Program-made: the position numbers and the translations under genes
Shown: positions 7,755-14,518 of the stretch, in pieces
Position numbering within the stretch: position 1 is the stretch's first letter
How the letters are laid out: every line of letters starts with the position of its first letter
Notes under the pieces: model-generated
The model's database searches: none
The model's input: the letters and a program-made list of their open reading frames with translations, nothing else
What the model was told of the DNA's origin: nothing
Assembly: GCA_947565865.1 (NCBI GenBank)
Contig: CANOHT010000042.1
Location: 1 to 21,692, forward strand
Direction: 5' to 3'
From: an uncultured Clostridia bacterium
Lineage (GTDB): Bacteria > Bacillota > Clostridia > Christensenellales > Aristaeellaceae
DNA: 21,692 bases

Positions 7755-8234
7755 TTAATCCAGGGCAGCCATGGCGGTCACAAGGCTTTCCAGCGCCCCG
7801 GTCAGGGCGGTCTGCTGGTCGCCGGTGACCATGCCGGTCGTCAGACGGTTCAGGTAATCGTCCATGATCGCGTACAGATTGTCGAACTCGCTTTCCGGCA
7901 CCAGGTAACGCCCTCCCAGGCTGAAGCTGAGGTCGTTGAGGATATCGGCGGCGTAGACGCGGCTGCGAATCTGGCCCAGGGTGGACGAAGAACTCGCCCC
8001 CGCCGTCCGCGAAAGACTCTGGGTGTAGGAATAAGCGTTGCCGCACTCCGCCCGCATCCGCTCGATCAGGGTTTGTTGGGCTGTTTCCCGATAACGGATC
8101 GCCGGTATGCCCATTACTGACAGGGTAATCACCGCCGCCGTCAGCAGCACGAACACCGCGGCGCGCAGGCCCTTCCATACTTTTCCACCCTCCGACTGTG
8201 CACCGCCGGTACGGGATGTATATCGCTGATACAT
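7755..8234 (-). CDS. Unrecognised small membrane protein, first gene of the transporter operon
   Basis: 159 residues from ATG 8234, where GGAGGTGG sits at ideal spacing; an upstream ATG at 8294 lies inside the promoter and has no such site. A basic, polar N-terminus (MYQRYTSRTGG) is followed by one hydrophobic helix (about residues 24-46). The rest is a mostly helical, Ser/Thr- and Ala-rich extracytoplasmic domain with no Cys pairs or known motif. I do not recognise the family. It is about 110 bases upstream of the solute-binding protein gene with no strong terminator between them, so it is probably co-transcribed. A role as an accessory or signalling subunit of the transporter is only a guess from position. 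Confidence 0.7.
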   Translation of the reverse strand: MYQRYTSRTGGAQSEGGKVWKGLRAAVFVLLTAAVITLSVMGIPAIRYRETAQQTLIERMRAECGNAYSYTQSLSRTAGASSSSTLGQIRSRVYAADILNDLSFSLGGRYLVPESEFDNLYAIMDDYLNRLTTGMVTGDQQTALTGALESLVTAMAALD

Positions 8235-8275
8235 GGTTTCCACCTCCAACCTCAGTTGTATGCTGTACCGTACCC

Positions 8276-8304
8276 ATTGTATCACTTTTTCCATGGGCCG
8301 TAAA
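8276..8304 (-). promoter_or_regulatory. Sigma-A-type promoter of the transporter operon
   Basis: On the minus strand: TTTACG (8299-8304), a 17-base spacer, TACAAT (8276-8281), with an extended -10 TG one base upstream. The predicted start is about 35 bases before ATG 8234. It is the only good promoter seen for the six-gene minus-strand cluster. Confidence 0.65.
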
Positions 8305-8341
8305 GGCGAACATCGTCATTGCTCCTTTTCTGCCAACTTCT

Positions 8342-8371
8342 GCATAGTCCTTGCCTGCTCCGGGCATGATG
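8342..8371 (+). promoter_or_regulatory. Forespore sigma-F/sigma-G-type promoter of spoIIR
   Basis: GCATA (8342-8346), then either 15 bases to GGGCATGATG (8362-8371, sigma-F-like) or 18 bases to CATGATG (8365-8371, sigma-G-like, last base off consensus). The two sigma factors have overlapping motifs, so either or both may use it. spoIIR is a sigma-F gene in Bacillus. The predicted start lies about 24 bases before the TTG start codon. Confidence 0.45.
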
Positions 8372-8401
8372 ACCTCCATACGAACCGGAGGTGAATCTGC
8401 C

Positions 8402-8956
8402 TTGCTGAAACCCCTTCTGTGCCTGCTTCTGGCACTTTCCGCCTGCCTGAGCCAGCCCGCGCCCCGCGCCGCCCTGGGCATGAAGACAGGCATCCTTTTG
8501 CGCATGCATGTCATCGCCCAGGATGACACGGCTGCCATGCAGGCCGTCAAGGCTCCCGTCAGGGATGCCGTGCGCGCTGCTTATGACGCCCGCGCCGACC
8601 GTGCGTCCGCCGTCGCCATGCTCACCCAGGCCCAGGCGCTTCTGCCCGACCTCACCCGTGCCGCCCGGGAGGCGGCGAAGGAGGCGGGCTTCACCGAAAG
8701 CGTTACCGTGACCATCGAGCAGCTCCCCTTCGACACCCGTCAGCTGGAGGGTCTGACCATTCCTGAAGGCGTCTACCCCGCGCTGGTCATCCGCCTGGGC
8801 AAGGCGGAAGGCCGGAATTGGTGGGGCCTTCTGGACCCGGAGGCGGCGCTGGCCGCAGCGTCTCTTCCCGGAAGCGCCGACGGCGTCATCTGGGACTGGA
8901 GCCTGGCCGGCCTTTGGGCCGCCCTGACGCATTTGCCCTTTCTTGAAAGCAGGTGA
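8402..8956 (+). CDS. spoIIR: Stage II sporulation protein R
   Basis: 184 residues. SpoIIR is made in the forespore under sigma-F, is secreted toward the mother cell, and triggers SpoIIGA to process pro-sigma-E. The N-terminus is a signal peptide (LLCLLLALSACLSQPAPRAALG). The family core follows: ILLRMHVIAQDDTAAMQAVK, VRDAVRAAY, TVTIEQLPFDTR, then IPEGVYPALVIRLG and the hallmark NWWGLLDPE. The start is TTG 8402, seven bases after GGAGGTG; the in-frame ATGs at 8366-8369 fall within the promoter and lack a ribosome-binding site. It is followed by sleB after only 5 bases, an arrangement I do not know as standard. The C-terminal VIWDWSLAGLW is plausible for the family. Confidence 0.88.
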   Translation: MLKPLLCLLLALSACLSQPAPRAALGMKTGILLRMHVIAQDDTAAMQAVKAPVRDAVRAAYDARADRASAVAMLTQAQALLPDLTRAAREAAKEAGFTESVTVTIEQLPFDTRQLEGLTIPEGVYPALVIRLGKAEGRNWWGLLDPEAALAAASLPGSADGVIWDWSLAGLWAALTHLPFLESR

Positions 8957-8961
8957 TGACC

Positions 8962-9618
8962 ATGAAAAAGCGTTGCGTTCTTCTTGCGCTGCTAATGGCG
9001 CTTGCGTTCACCGCCGCGCCCGGCGACGCGGCGGTGCTGGCCTGGGGCAGCCGGGGCGAACAGGTCGCCCTGGCCCAGCAGCGGCTTCGGCAGTTCGGCT
9101 ACCTTTCCTCAGAGGCGGACGGCGTGTTCGGCCAGGCCACCTACGACGCGGTTGTGGCCTTTCAGCGTAAAAACGGTCTGATCGCCGACGGCCGCCTGGG
9201 CCGCGCCACCGCCGAGGCCCTGGGCATCAGTCTGGAGGGCGGCGTACTCTCTGCCGAGCTATGGCAGGAAACAGAGCTTGCGCTGCTGGCCCGGCTGGTC
9301 AGCGGCGAGGCCCGGGGCGAGCCTTATGTAGGTCAGGTTGCCGTGGCTGCCGTGGTGCTCAACCGGGTTCGGCATGACGCCTTCCCTGATACCATCAGCG
9401 GCGTAATCTTCCAGGCAGGGGCCTTCGACGCGGTCTGGGACGGCCAGTTTGACCAGACGCCCACCGACTCCGCCCGCCGCGCCGCCCGGGACGCCATGAA
9501 CGGCTGGGACCCCACCGGCGGCTGCGTTTATTACTACAACCCCGTTACCGCCACCAATCCCTGGATCTGGACAAGGCAGGTGCAGCTGACCATCGGCGAG
9601 CACGCCTTCGCCATATGA
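8962..9618 (+). CDS. sleB: Spore cortex-lytic enzyme SleB (signal peptide, PG-binding, Hydrolase_2)
   Basis: 218 residues. It cleaves spore-cortex peptidoglycan containing muramic-delta-lactam (lytic transglycosylase) during germination. The signal peptide is at 1-23. A peptidoglycan-binding domain (about 30-88) has GSRGEQVALAQQRLRQFGYL, ADGVFGQAT and VVAFQRKNGL. The SleB/Hydrolase_2 domain (about 108-218) contains ARLVSGEARGEPYVGQVAVA with the catalytic Glu at 116, then VVLNRV and CVYYYNPVTATNPWIW. ATG 8962 is chosen for spacing to AGGTGA; ATG 8956, which overlaps the spoIIR stop, is also possible. The downstream ypeB encodes its usual partner, needed for SleB stability in the spore. Confidence 0.95.
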   Translation: MKKRCVLLALLMALAFTAAPGDAAVLAWGSRGEQVALAQQRLRQFGYLSSEADGVFGQATYDAVVAFQRKNGLIADGRLGRATAEALGISLEGGVLSAELWQETELALLARLVSGEARGEPYVGQVAVAAVVLNRVRHDAFPDTISGVIFQAGAFDAVWDGQFDQTPTDSARRAARDAMNGWDPTGGCVYYYNPVTATNPWIWTRQVQLTIGEHAFAI

Positions 9619-9628
9619 GGTGCCGCCC

Positions 9629-10921
9629 ATGAGAAAGCATCTGCTTCCCGCCGCCCTTTCCCTGCTGCTGCTCATCACCGCCGCCTTTGCCGCCCTGCAA
9701 ACGGATCGGCTGAACCGGGCTCACCGCACCCTGGAGGAGACCTATCTCTCCGCCCTGAACGCCTCCGCCGAGGGGCTGCAGCAACTGACGTTGACGCTGG
9801 AAAAGCTGCTGATGTCCCAGGATGCCGCCCAGCAGGCCGCGCTGATCCACGCCGTCAGCCAGACCTCCGGCGAGGTGCGCCACTGTCTGGCCTCGCTTCC
9901 TCTGTCTCATCGCGCCATGGCGCCGACCCTGGCCTTCCTCACCGCCCTGACCTCAAGCGCCGATCAACTGCTGCCGTCGCTGATGGAGCAGCCGCTGCAG
10001 GAGGAGGCTCGTCAGGAGCTTTCCACCCGTCTGGCCGCGTGTACGCGCCTTTCGGGACAATGGGCGCTGGCCCGCCGCGCCATGGCCGAAAACGGCGCGA
10101 CGCTGTTAAGCAACACAAGCGTTTTCATCGAGGAACCCTCCCCCCAGCGGAATCCCCTGGAAAGCATCGGCGCCCTGGACGACCTGACCGACGCCGGGGA
10201 AGCCGCCGCACCCATGGCCCGGGGACTGCCGAGCAATCAGGTAACCCGGGAGGAAGCCCGGGCCCTTGCCCGCACGCTGGCGGACGATCAGCAAATCATC
10301 AGCGTTTCGGACGCGCCGGATACCACCGGAGCCATGCCGGCCTACGGCTTTGCCCTGCAAACAGAGGACGTGCAGCTCAATGTGGAGATGACCGTCAGCG
10401 GCGGCCGGCCGCTGTGGATGATGCCCGAAACCGCAGCCTTTGCCGTCACCCGCGCCCCGGAGGAATGCGAGGCAGCCGCCCTGCGCTATTTGGAGCGCCA
10501 TGGTTTTGGCCCGGCGGAAGCCGTCCACCGGCAAAGCTATGACGGGCTGTATGTGGTGACCTTGGCGCCGCTGCTGGACGGCGTGCTCCTGTATCCCGAC
10601 CTCATCACCCTGCAGGTGCGCATGGATACCCTGGCCGTGGTGGGGCTGGAGGCCCGCTCCTACTGGCAGAACCACGGCTCCCGGTCGCTTCCTCAGCCCA
10701 GCGTCACCGCCGAACAGGCCCGGGCATGGGCAGGGGAAGACATCCTGACCGAGGAGCCCCGACTTTGCCTCATTCCCTGGCAGGGTGAGGAACGGCTTTG
10801 CTGGCAGCTGGCAGCGGCCTCTGGCGGCGATACCTATCTGATCTATCTTGACAGCCATACCGGCCGGGAAGTCACCATCCGCAAGCTCATCCCCCTGGAA
10901 AACGGCGATACCGCCGCGTGA
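9629..10921 (+). CDS. ypeB: Germination protein YpeB
   Basis: 430 residues. YpeB is a spore membrane protein that holds and stabilises SleB. The N-terminal anchor is at about 3-22. A helical domain follows (TLEETYLSALNASAEGLQQL, AQQAALIHAVSQTSGEVRHCL, PTLAFLTALTSSADQLLPSL), then several PepSY/YpeB-type repeats (TREEARALARTL, PEECEAAALRYLERHGF, TAEQARAWAGEDI). The second repeat precedes DGLYVVTLAPLLDGVLLYPDL and the end is DTYLIYLDSHTGREVTI. ATG 9629 is preceded by GAGG and starts 10 bases after sleB; GTG 9620 is in frame but less likely. The sleB-ypeB pairing is the classic arrangement and strongly supports both calls. Confidence 0.93.
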   Translation: MRKHLLPAALSLLLLITAAFAALQTDRLNRAHRTLEETYLSALNASAEGLQQLTLTLEKLLMSQDAAQQAALIHAVSQTSGEVRHCLASLPLSHRAMAPTLAFLTALTSSADQLLPSLMEQPLQEEARQELSTRLAACTRLSGQWALARRAMAENGATLLSNTSVFIEEPSPQRNPLESIGALDDLTDAGEAAAPMARGLPSNQVTREEARALARTLADDQQIISVSDAPDTTGAMPAYGFALQTEDVQLNVEMTVSGGRPLWMMPETAAFAVTRAPEECEAAALRYLERHGFGPAEAVHRQSYDGLYVVTLAPLLDGVLLYPDLITLQVRMDTLAVVGLEARSYWQNHGSRSLPQPSVTAEQARAWAGEDILTEEPRLCLIPWQGEERLCWQLAAASGGDTYLIYLDSHTGREVTIRKLIPLENGDTAA

Positions 10922-10983
10922 CAGGCTCAGCAGCAAGGCCAAGGGCGGATGGCTTCCCCGCCAAGGGAGCATGGGAGTCCCGC

Positions 10984-11010
10984 AGCGTCATGCCAGCGGC
11001 ATAGCGCTTT
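10984..11010 (+). terminator. Terminator-like hairpin after ypeB
   Basis: AGCGTCATGCC (10984-10994) pairs with GGCATAGCGCT (10998-11008) with one mismatch and one G-U pair, and is followed by only three Ts counting the last stem base. It lies between ypeB and the sigma-G-type promoter of spoVAA. The weak T-run makes partial readthrough possible. Confidence 0.45.
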
Positions 11011-11020
11011 GATGATTGCC

Positions 11021-11050
11021 GCATGAGCGGGAGGCTTTCCGGCCATACTG
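11021..11050 (+). promoter_or_regulatory. Sigma-G-type promoter of the spoVA operon
   Basis: GCATG (11021-11025), an 18-base spacer, CATACTG (11044-11050). The Bacillus sigma-G pattern is GHATR, 18 bases, CATNHTA; only the last base differs. The spoVA operon is a known sigma-G target. The predicted start is about 15 bases before ATG 11072, so the leader is very short but still carries AAGGGAG. Confidence 0.65.
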
Positions 11051-11071
11051 ACGGCGAAGGGAGCGTATCGC

Positions 11072-11638
11072 ATGATCTACTGTCAGCTGCACAACCGCGC
11101 CAGCCTGTCCATGGGCCAGTCCCTGACCCTGGGCGATGTGGCCCGTACCATCGCCCCCAAACCGCTGGACAAGGTTTCTCTGCCCTGCCCGAAAGAAGCC
11201 GGGGTGTGGCGCGTATCCGCCATCGACGTAACGCAGGCCATCGCCAGAGCCTGTCCCGGGGAGGATGTCAGCCTCCTGGGGCCCGACGCCTGCTATGTTC
11301 ACCGGGTTCGCCGGGAAGGCAACGGCTTTCTTCGCCTGCTGCGCACCGGCGCAGCCTTCCTGATCCTGCTGCTGGGCGGCGCGCTGGGGCTGGCCTGGTT
11401 CCACAGCGACGTGGATATGCCCAAGGCGCAGATGATGGTTTACGAAACCATCGTCGGCCATGAGCCCGAGGATCCCCGGCAGGTGAATATTCCCTACGTC
11501 GTGGGCGTGGTGCTGGGTGTGTCCGTTTTCTACGCGTTGCCCTCCCGCAGCCGTTCCACCCCCATGGAGGTCAAGCTCAACGCCTACCTTCAGGACATGG
11601 AACAAACCGAAGGAAAGGATGTCAACGATGACGCTTGA
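11072..11638 (+). CDS. spoVAA: Stage V sporulation protein AA
   Basis: 188 residues. SpoVAA is a component of the SpoVA complex in the spore inner membrane that imports dipicolinic acid (DPA) during sporulation and releases it at germination; its exact role is unclear. The soluble N-terminal half has LTLGDVARTIAP and WRVSAIDVTQAI. Two hydrophobic segments follow (about 92-110 and 140-155), with VNIPYVVGVVLGVSVFYALPSRSR and a cytoplasmic-looking charged tail. This soluble-plus-two-helix layout and the position in front of spoVAB fit SpoVAA. ATG 11072 has AAGGGAG at good spacing. The gene overlaps spoVAB by 11 bases, so the two are coupled. Confidence 0.85.
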   Translation: MIYCQLHNRASLSMGQSLTLGDVARTIAPKPLDKVSLPCPKEAGVWRVSAIDVTQAIARACPGEDVSLLGPDACYVHRVRREGNGFLRLLRTGAAFLILLLGGALGLAWFHSDVDMPKAQMMVYETIVGHEPEDPRQVNIPYVVGVVLGVSVFYALPSRSRSTPMEVKLNAYLQDMEQTEGKDVNDDA

Positions 11639-12041
11639 TCCCCTGGCCATCGCCATCGGGCTGATTACCGGCGCCACCATGTCCGTGGCCGTAAGCAGCG
11701 TGTGGGTGGTGCTCATGATTCCCGCCCGGGTGCAGGATCGCTTCAGCGTCCGCTCCTCCCGGCTGATGACCTGGGCCATCGCCCTGGGGCTGCTTTTGTC
11801 GGCCCTAGGCAACAGCCTCGACTTCAGCCTGCGCCTGCCCGCCGTCTTCGGCTCCCTGGCCCTGGTGGCCTCCGGCATGTTTGTGGGAATGCTCGCCTCC
11901 GCCCTGGGTGAAATCCTGGAGGTCGCTCCGGTGCTGATGCGCCGCTTCCGCCTGGGGGACGTATCCCTGGGCATCCGCTGGACCATCATGCTGGGCAAGG
12001 GGCTGGGCGCGGTGCTGGCCTGCCTCGTCTTTACGCTATAA
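11628..12041 (+). CDS. spoVAB: Stage V sporulation protein AB
   Basis: 137 residues, almost entirely hydrophobic with about four membrane helices (AIAIGLITGATMSVAVSS, LMTWAIALGLLLSAL, VFGSLALVASGMFVGMLA, IMLGKGLGAVLACLVF). SpoVAB has this small polytopic form and always follows spoVAA. ATG 11628 is chosen because AAAGG ends nine bases before it; ATG 11619 directly abuts the same site and is less likely. The reading frame is open further upstream, but that is inside spoVAA. Confidence 0.85.
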   Translation: MTLDPLAIAIGLITGATMSVAVSSVWVVLMIPARVQDRFSVRSSRLMTWAIALGLLLSALGNSLDFSLRLPAVFGSLALVASGMFVGMLASALGEILEVAPVLMRRFRLGDVSLGIRWTIMLGKGLGAVLACLVFTL

Positions 12042-12060
12042 AACAAGGAGGTCCTGCCTT

Positions 12061-12195
12061 GTGGAAAAGGATCGCTTCGCCACCCTTCCCTACATTTTGG
12101 AACCTCAGCCGTCCCCCGGCCAGCGGGAAAGCCGCTTTCCCATCCCCCGGGACCGCAGCATGAACCACCCGCGAAAGGAGCAAGACCATGTTTGA
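12061..12195 (+). CDS. Possible 44-residue protein encoded between spoVAB and spoVAC
   Basis: A GTG-initiated frame of 44 codons lies nine bases after a perfect AAGGAGG (12045-12051). Its TGA overlaps the spoVAC start in ATGTTTGA, an eight-base overlap typical of coupled genes. The product begins MEKDRFATLPYILEPQP, continues Arg/Pro-rich and ends RKEQDHV; it has no membrane segment and I recognise no family. In its favour, the site and overlap fill the whole 146-base gap between the two genes. Against it, the start is GTG, the protein is short, and spoVAC has its own AAAGGAG site. It could instead be a spacer or leader. Confidence 0.45.
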   Translation: MEKDRFATLPYILEPQPSPGQRESRFPIPRDRSMNHPRKEQDHV

Positions 12196-12664
12196 CAAAA
12201 ACGCCAAGCCCTCACCCAAACGCCAAGCCCAGCTGGATCGCTACGCGCAGCTGGTCGAACGCTTCTCCCCTAAGTCCGAAATGACCAAGGGGCTTCTGCG
12301 CGCCTTCTGGGTCGGAGGCGCGATCTGCGCCCTGGGCCAGGTCATGCTGGAAATCGGCCGCGGCCCCCTGGACATGACCAACGCCGCCGCCAGCACCTTT
12401 GCCTCCACGGTCATCGTCTTCCTGACCGCGCTGGTCACCGGCCTGGGCGTCTTCGACAAGATCGGCCAGTATGCCGGCGCGGGGGCCTTCGTGCCCATCA
12501 GCGGCTTCGCCAACGCCATGGTTTCCCCGGCCATGGAGTTCCGCCGGGAGGGCATGGTGCTGGGCCTGGGCGCGAAGCTGTTCACCATCGCGGGGCCCGT
12601 TCTGGTTTGGGGCGTCAGCGCCTCGGTAATCGTGGGTATCCTCTACGCCCTGTTCCCCTGGTAA
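12188..12664 (+). CDS. spoVAC: Stage V sporulation protein AC
   Basis: 158 residues. SpoVAC is a membrane protein of the DPA channel; in Bacillus it can act as a mechanosensitive channel. A charged N-terminus (KNAKPSPKRQAQLDRYAQLV) precedes PKSEMTKGLLRAFWVGGAICALGQ, the recognisable start of the family. Helices then include STFASTVIVFLTALVTGLGV, followed by IGQYAGAGAFVPISGFANAM and AKLFTIAGPVLVWG. The layout mirrors SpoVAE encoded downstream, the two being related. ATG 12188 has AAAGGAG. The next gene, spoVAD, follows after 89 bases. Confidence 0.95.
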   Translation: MFDKNAKPSPKRQAQLDRYAQLVERFSPKSEMTKGLLRAFWVGGAICALGQVMLEIGRGPLDMTNAAASTFASTVIVFLTALVTGLGVFDKIGQYAGAGAFVPISGFANAMVSPAMEFRREGMVLGLGAKLFTIAGPVLVWGVSASVIVGILYALFPW

Positions 12665-12753
12665 GTATGCCACCGCCGCGCGTTCGGTTCAAGCCGACGC
12701 AGATGAGAAATTCATGAAAACCTTTTAACTTTATCCACTGAAGGAGGCATTCC

Positions 12754-13779
12754 ATGGTGATTCACCGCATGGGGGAGGGAACCGTCGTCTTCCCCAACCG
12801 TCCCAAAATCATCGCAGGAGCCGCCATCGCCGGCAAAAAAGAGGGCGAAGGCCCCCTGGGCAAGGAATTTGACGCCGTGATCCAGGATGATCTTTTTGGC
12901 GAGGAGACCTGGGAGAAGGCTGAAAGCCGCTTTTACTACACCGCCGCGAAGACCTGTCTGACCAAGGCCGGCGTGGAGGAAGATCAGGTAGACGCGCTCC
13001 TGGGCGGCGACCTGCTCAATCAGATCATGTCCGCTTCCATGGCGGCGCGGGAGCTGCGGATCCCCTTCCTGGGACTCTACGGCGCCTGCTCCACCATGGC
13101 GGAAAGCCTGTGCGTGGGCGCTATGCTGGTGGACGGCGGATATTTGCGCAACGCGCTGTGCGCCGTCAGCAGCCACTTCTGCTCGGCAGAGCGGCAGTAC
13201 CGTTTCCCATTGGAATACGGCAACCAGCGCACCCCCACCGCTCAGTGGACCGTTACCGGGGCGGGCGCGTCCTTCCTGACCCTGGATGAAAAAGCTCCCG
13301 CCATTTGCCGCTGTACGCATGCTACCATCGGCCGTATCCAGGATATGGGCGTGATCGACGCCAACAACATGGGCGCGGCCATGGCCCCCGCCGCCGCCGA
13401 TACCCTGGCGCGGCACCTGCGGGACACGGGCCGCTCCCCGGAGGATTATGACCTGATTATTACCGGCGACCTGGGGCGCGTCGGCCACGACATCCTCCTG
13501 GAATTGATGAAGGAACGCCGCCTGCCGCTGAATCCCGACCACTACCTGGACTGCGGTCTGGCCGTCTTCGCCCCCGGGCAGGATACCCACTGCGGCGGCT
13601 CAGGCTGCGGCTGCTCCGCCGTTACCCTGAACAGCCTGATTCTCCATCGTTTTCAGGAGCGCACCATCCGCCGGGTTCTGTTCATGGCCACCGGCGCGCT
13701 GCTCTCCACTACCACCAGCCAGCAGGGGGCGACCATCCCCGGCATCGCCCATGCCATTGTATTGGAGGCGGACGCGTAA
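12754..13779 (+). CDS. spoVAD: Stage V sporulation protein AD (thiolase-fold, DPA-binding)
   Basis: 341 residues, the usual length. SpoVAD is the soluble, membrane-associated subunit that binds dipicolinic acid and has a thiolase-like fold without known catalysis. Visible family features are NRPKIIAGAAIAGKKEGEGP, FDAVIQDDLFGEETWEKAE, GLYGACSTMAESLCVG (the thiolase Cys position), SSHFCSAERQYRFPLEYG, the polar stretch GDLGRVGHDI, and GGSGCGCSAVTLN near the end. ATG 12754 is preceded by GAAGGAGG. Its TAA shares one base with the spoVAE ATG (TAATG), so translation is coupled. Confidence 0.96.
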   Translation: MVIHRMGEGTVVFPNRPKIIAGAAIAGKKEGEGPLGKEFDAVIQDDLFGEETWEKAESRFYYTAAKTCLTKAGVEEDQVDALLGGDLLNQIMSASMAARELRIPFLGLYGACSTMAESLCVGAMLVDGGYLRNALCAVSSHFCSAERQYRFPLEYGNQRTPTAQWTVTGAGASFLTLDEKAPAICRCTHATIGRIQDMGVIDANNMGAAMAPAAADTLARHLRDTGRSPEDYDLIITGDLGRVGHDILLELMKERRLPLNPDHYLDCGLAVFAPGQDTHCGGSGCGCSAVTLNSLILHRFQERTIRRVLFMATGALLSTTTSQQGATIPGIAHAIVLEADA

Positions 13780-14150
13780 TGGGTACCATTCTTCTGGGCC
13801 TGCTGAAGGCCTTCCTCATCGGCGGCCTGATCTGCATGATCGGCGAGATTCTCGTGCTGAAGACCAAGCTGACGCCCGCACGCATCCTGGTGGGCTACAT
13901 CGTGGCCGGCGTCATTCTCAGCGCCGTGGGGCTCTACGGCCCCCTGGCCCAATTTGCCGAAGCCGGAGCCACCATTCCCCTGACGGGCTTTGGCCATGCG
14001 CTGGTGACGGGCGTCAAGCGCGCCATTCAGGAAATCGGCTTCATGGGCGCGTTCACCGGCGGACTGACCAACACCGCGGCGGGCATCGCGGCGGCGGTGT
14101 TTTTCGGCGCGCTGGCCGCCATGGTCTTTAAGCCCAAGGCCAAGTCGTAA
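13779..14150 (+). CDS. spoVAE: Stage V sporulation protein AE (SpoVAEb type)
   Basis: 123 residues. SpoVAE is a membrane component of the DPA channel, related to SpoVAC. Motifs are LKAFLIGGLICMIGEILV, LTPARILVGYIVAGVILSAVGLY, FAEAGATIPLTGFGHALVTGV and a closing glycine-rich helix (GAFTGGLTNTAAGIAAAV). Length and the IGE and TGFG motifs fit SpoVAEb. A terminator follows 10 bases after the stop, so no spoVAEa or spoVAF continues the operon here. Confidence 0.95.
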   Translation: MGTILLGLLKAFLIGGLICMIGEILVLKTKLTPARILVGYIVAGVILSAVGLYGPLAQFAEAGATIPLTGFGHALVTGVKRAIQEIGFMGAFTGGLTNTAAGIAAAVFFGALAAMVFKPKAKS

Positions 14151-14160
14151 GCATGGAACC

Positions 14161-14187
14161 AAAAAAGTGGCATGTGCCACTTTTTTT
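14161..14187 (+). terminator. Rho-independent terminator of the spoVA operon
   Basis: AAAAAAGTGGC pairs with GCCACTTTTTT around a four-base loop, with a run of seven Ts (14181-14187). The A-rich left arm means it could also work on the opposite strand. Confidence 0.85.
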
Positions 14188-14207
14188 GAGTTGCGCACGG
14201 CCTCACC

Positions 14208-14244
14208 GATCAAACGGCCGCGCCGCTGTCACGGCCGTTTGGTC
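14208..14244 (+). repeat. Stem-loop of unknown role between spoVAE and degV
   Basis: GATCAAACGGCCG (14208-14220) pairs with CGGCCGTTTGGTC (14232-14244), 13 bp including one G-T pair, with an 11-base loop and no T-run. It lies 20 bases after the operon terminator. Confidence 0.5.
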
Positions 14245-14489
14245 ATGCACGGAGGCTTAGCGTACTCAAAAGCACGAAAAACTGCCGCGCATATCGCCCA
14301 TTTTCGATTCGCGGTCTGCCGACGGCAAGCTTGGCCTTCCTCACTTCGACTGTTCCGGTACCCCGCGGCGCCTCCCGGGGCTTCCCCCGCCATCAGCGTT
14401 CCTCCCTGTTATTTACGATAGGAAGGTATTTTTTTCGCATCAATTCCTCAATAAAGAACATTAGAATTTGCTTCGCGGGCCTCATCCTC
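14245..14489 (+). other. Intergenic stretch with no gene seen
   Basis: This stretch lies between the stem-loop and the degV promoter. I see no coding frame with a ribosome-binding site, no tRNA and no further clear terminator. Positions 14305-14328 resemble a stretch at 18645-18669 (see findings). The last 80 bases become AT-rich toward the promoter. Confidence 0.5.
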
Positions 14490-14518
14490 TTGCAATTTGC
14501 GGTCGTTCCATGTACAAT
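14490..14518 (+). promoter_or_regulatory. Sigma-A-type promoter of the degV gene
   Basis: TTGCAA (14490-14495), a 17-base spacer, TACAAT (14513-14518). The predicted leader of about 60 bases carries AAGGAGG before ATG 14586. Confidence 0.7.

Noticed and set aside
10106..13590. Minus-strand open frames opposite ypeB and the spoVA genes (for example 10988-12046, 12712-13590)
   Set aside because: They are antisense shadows of clear sporulation genes, with Gly/His/Gln-rich composition and no family motif.
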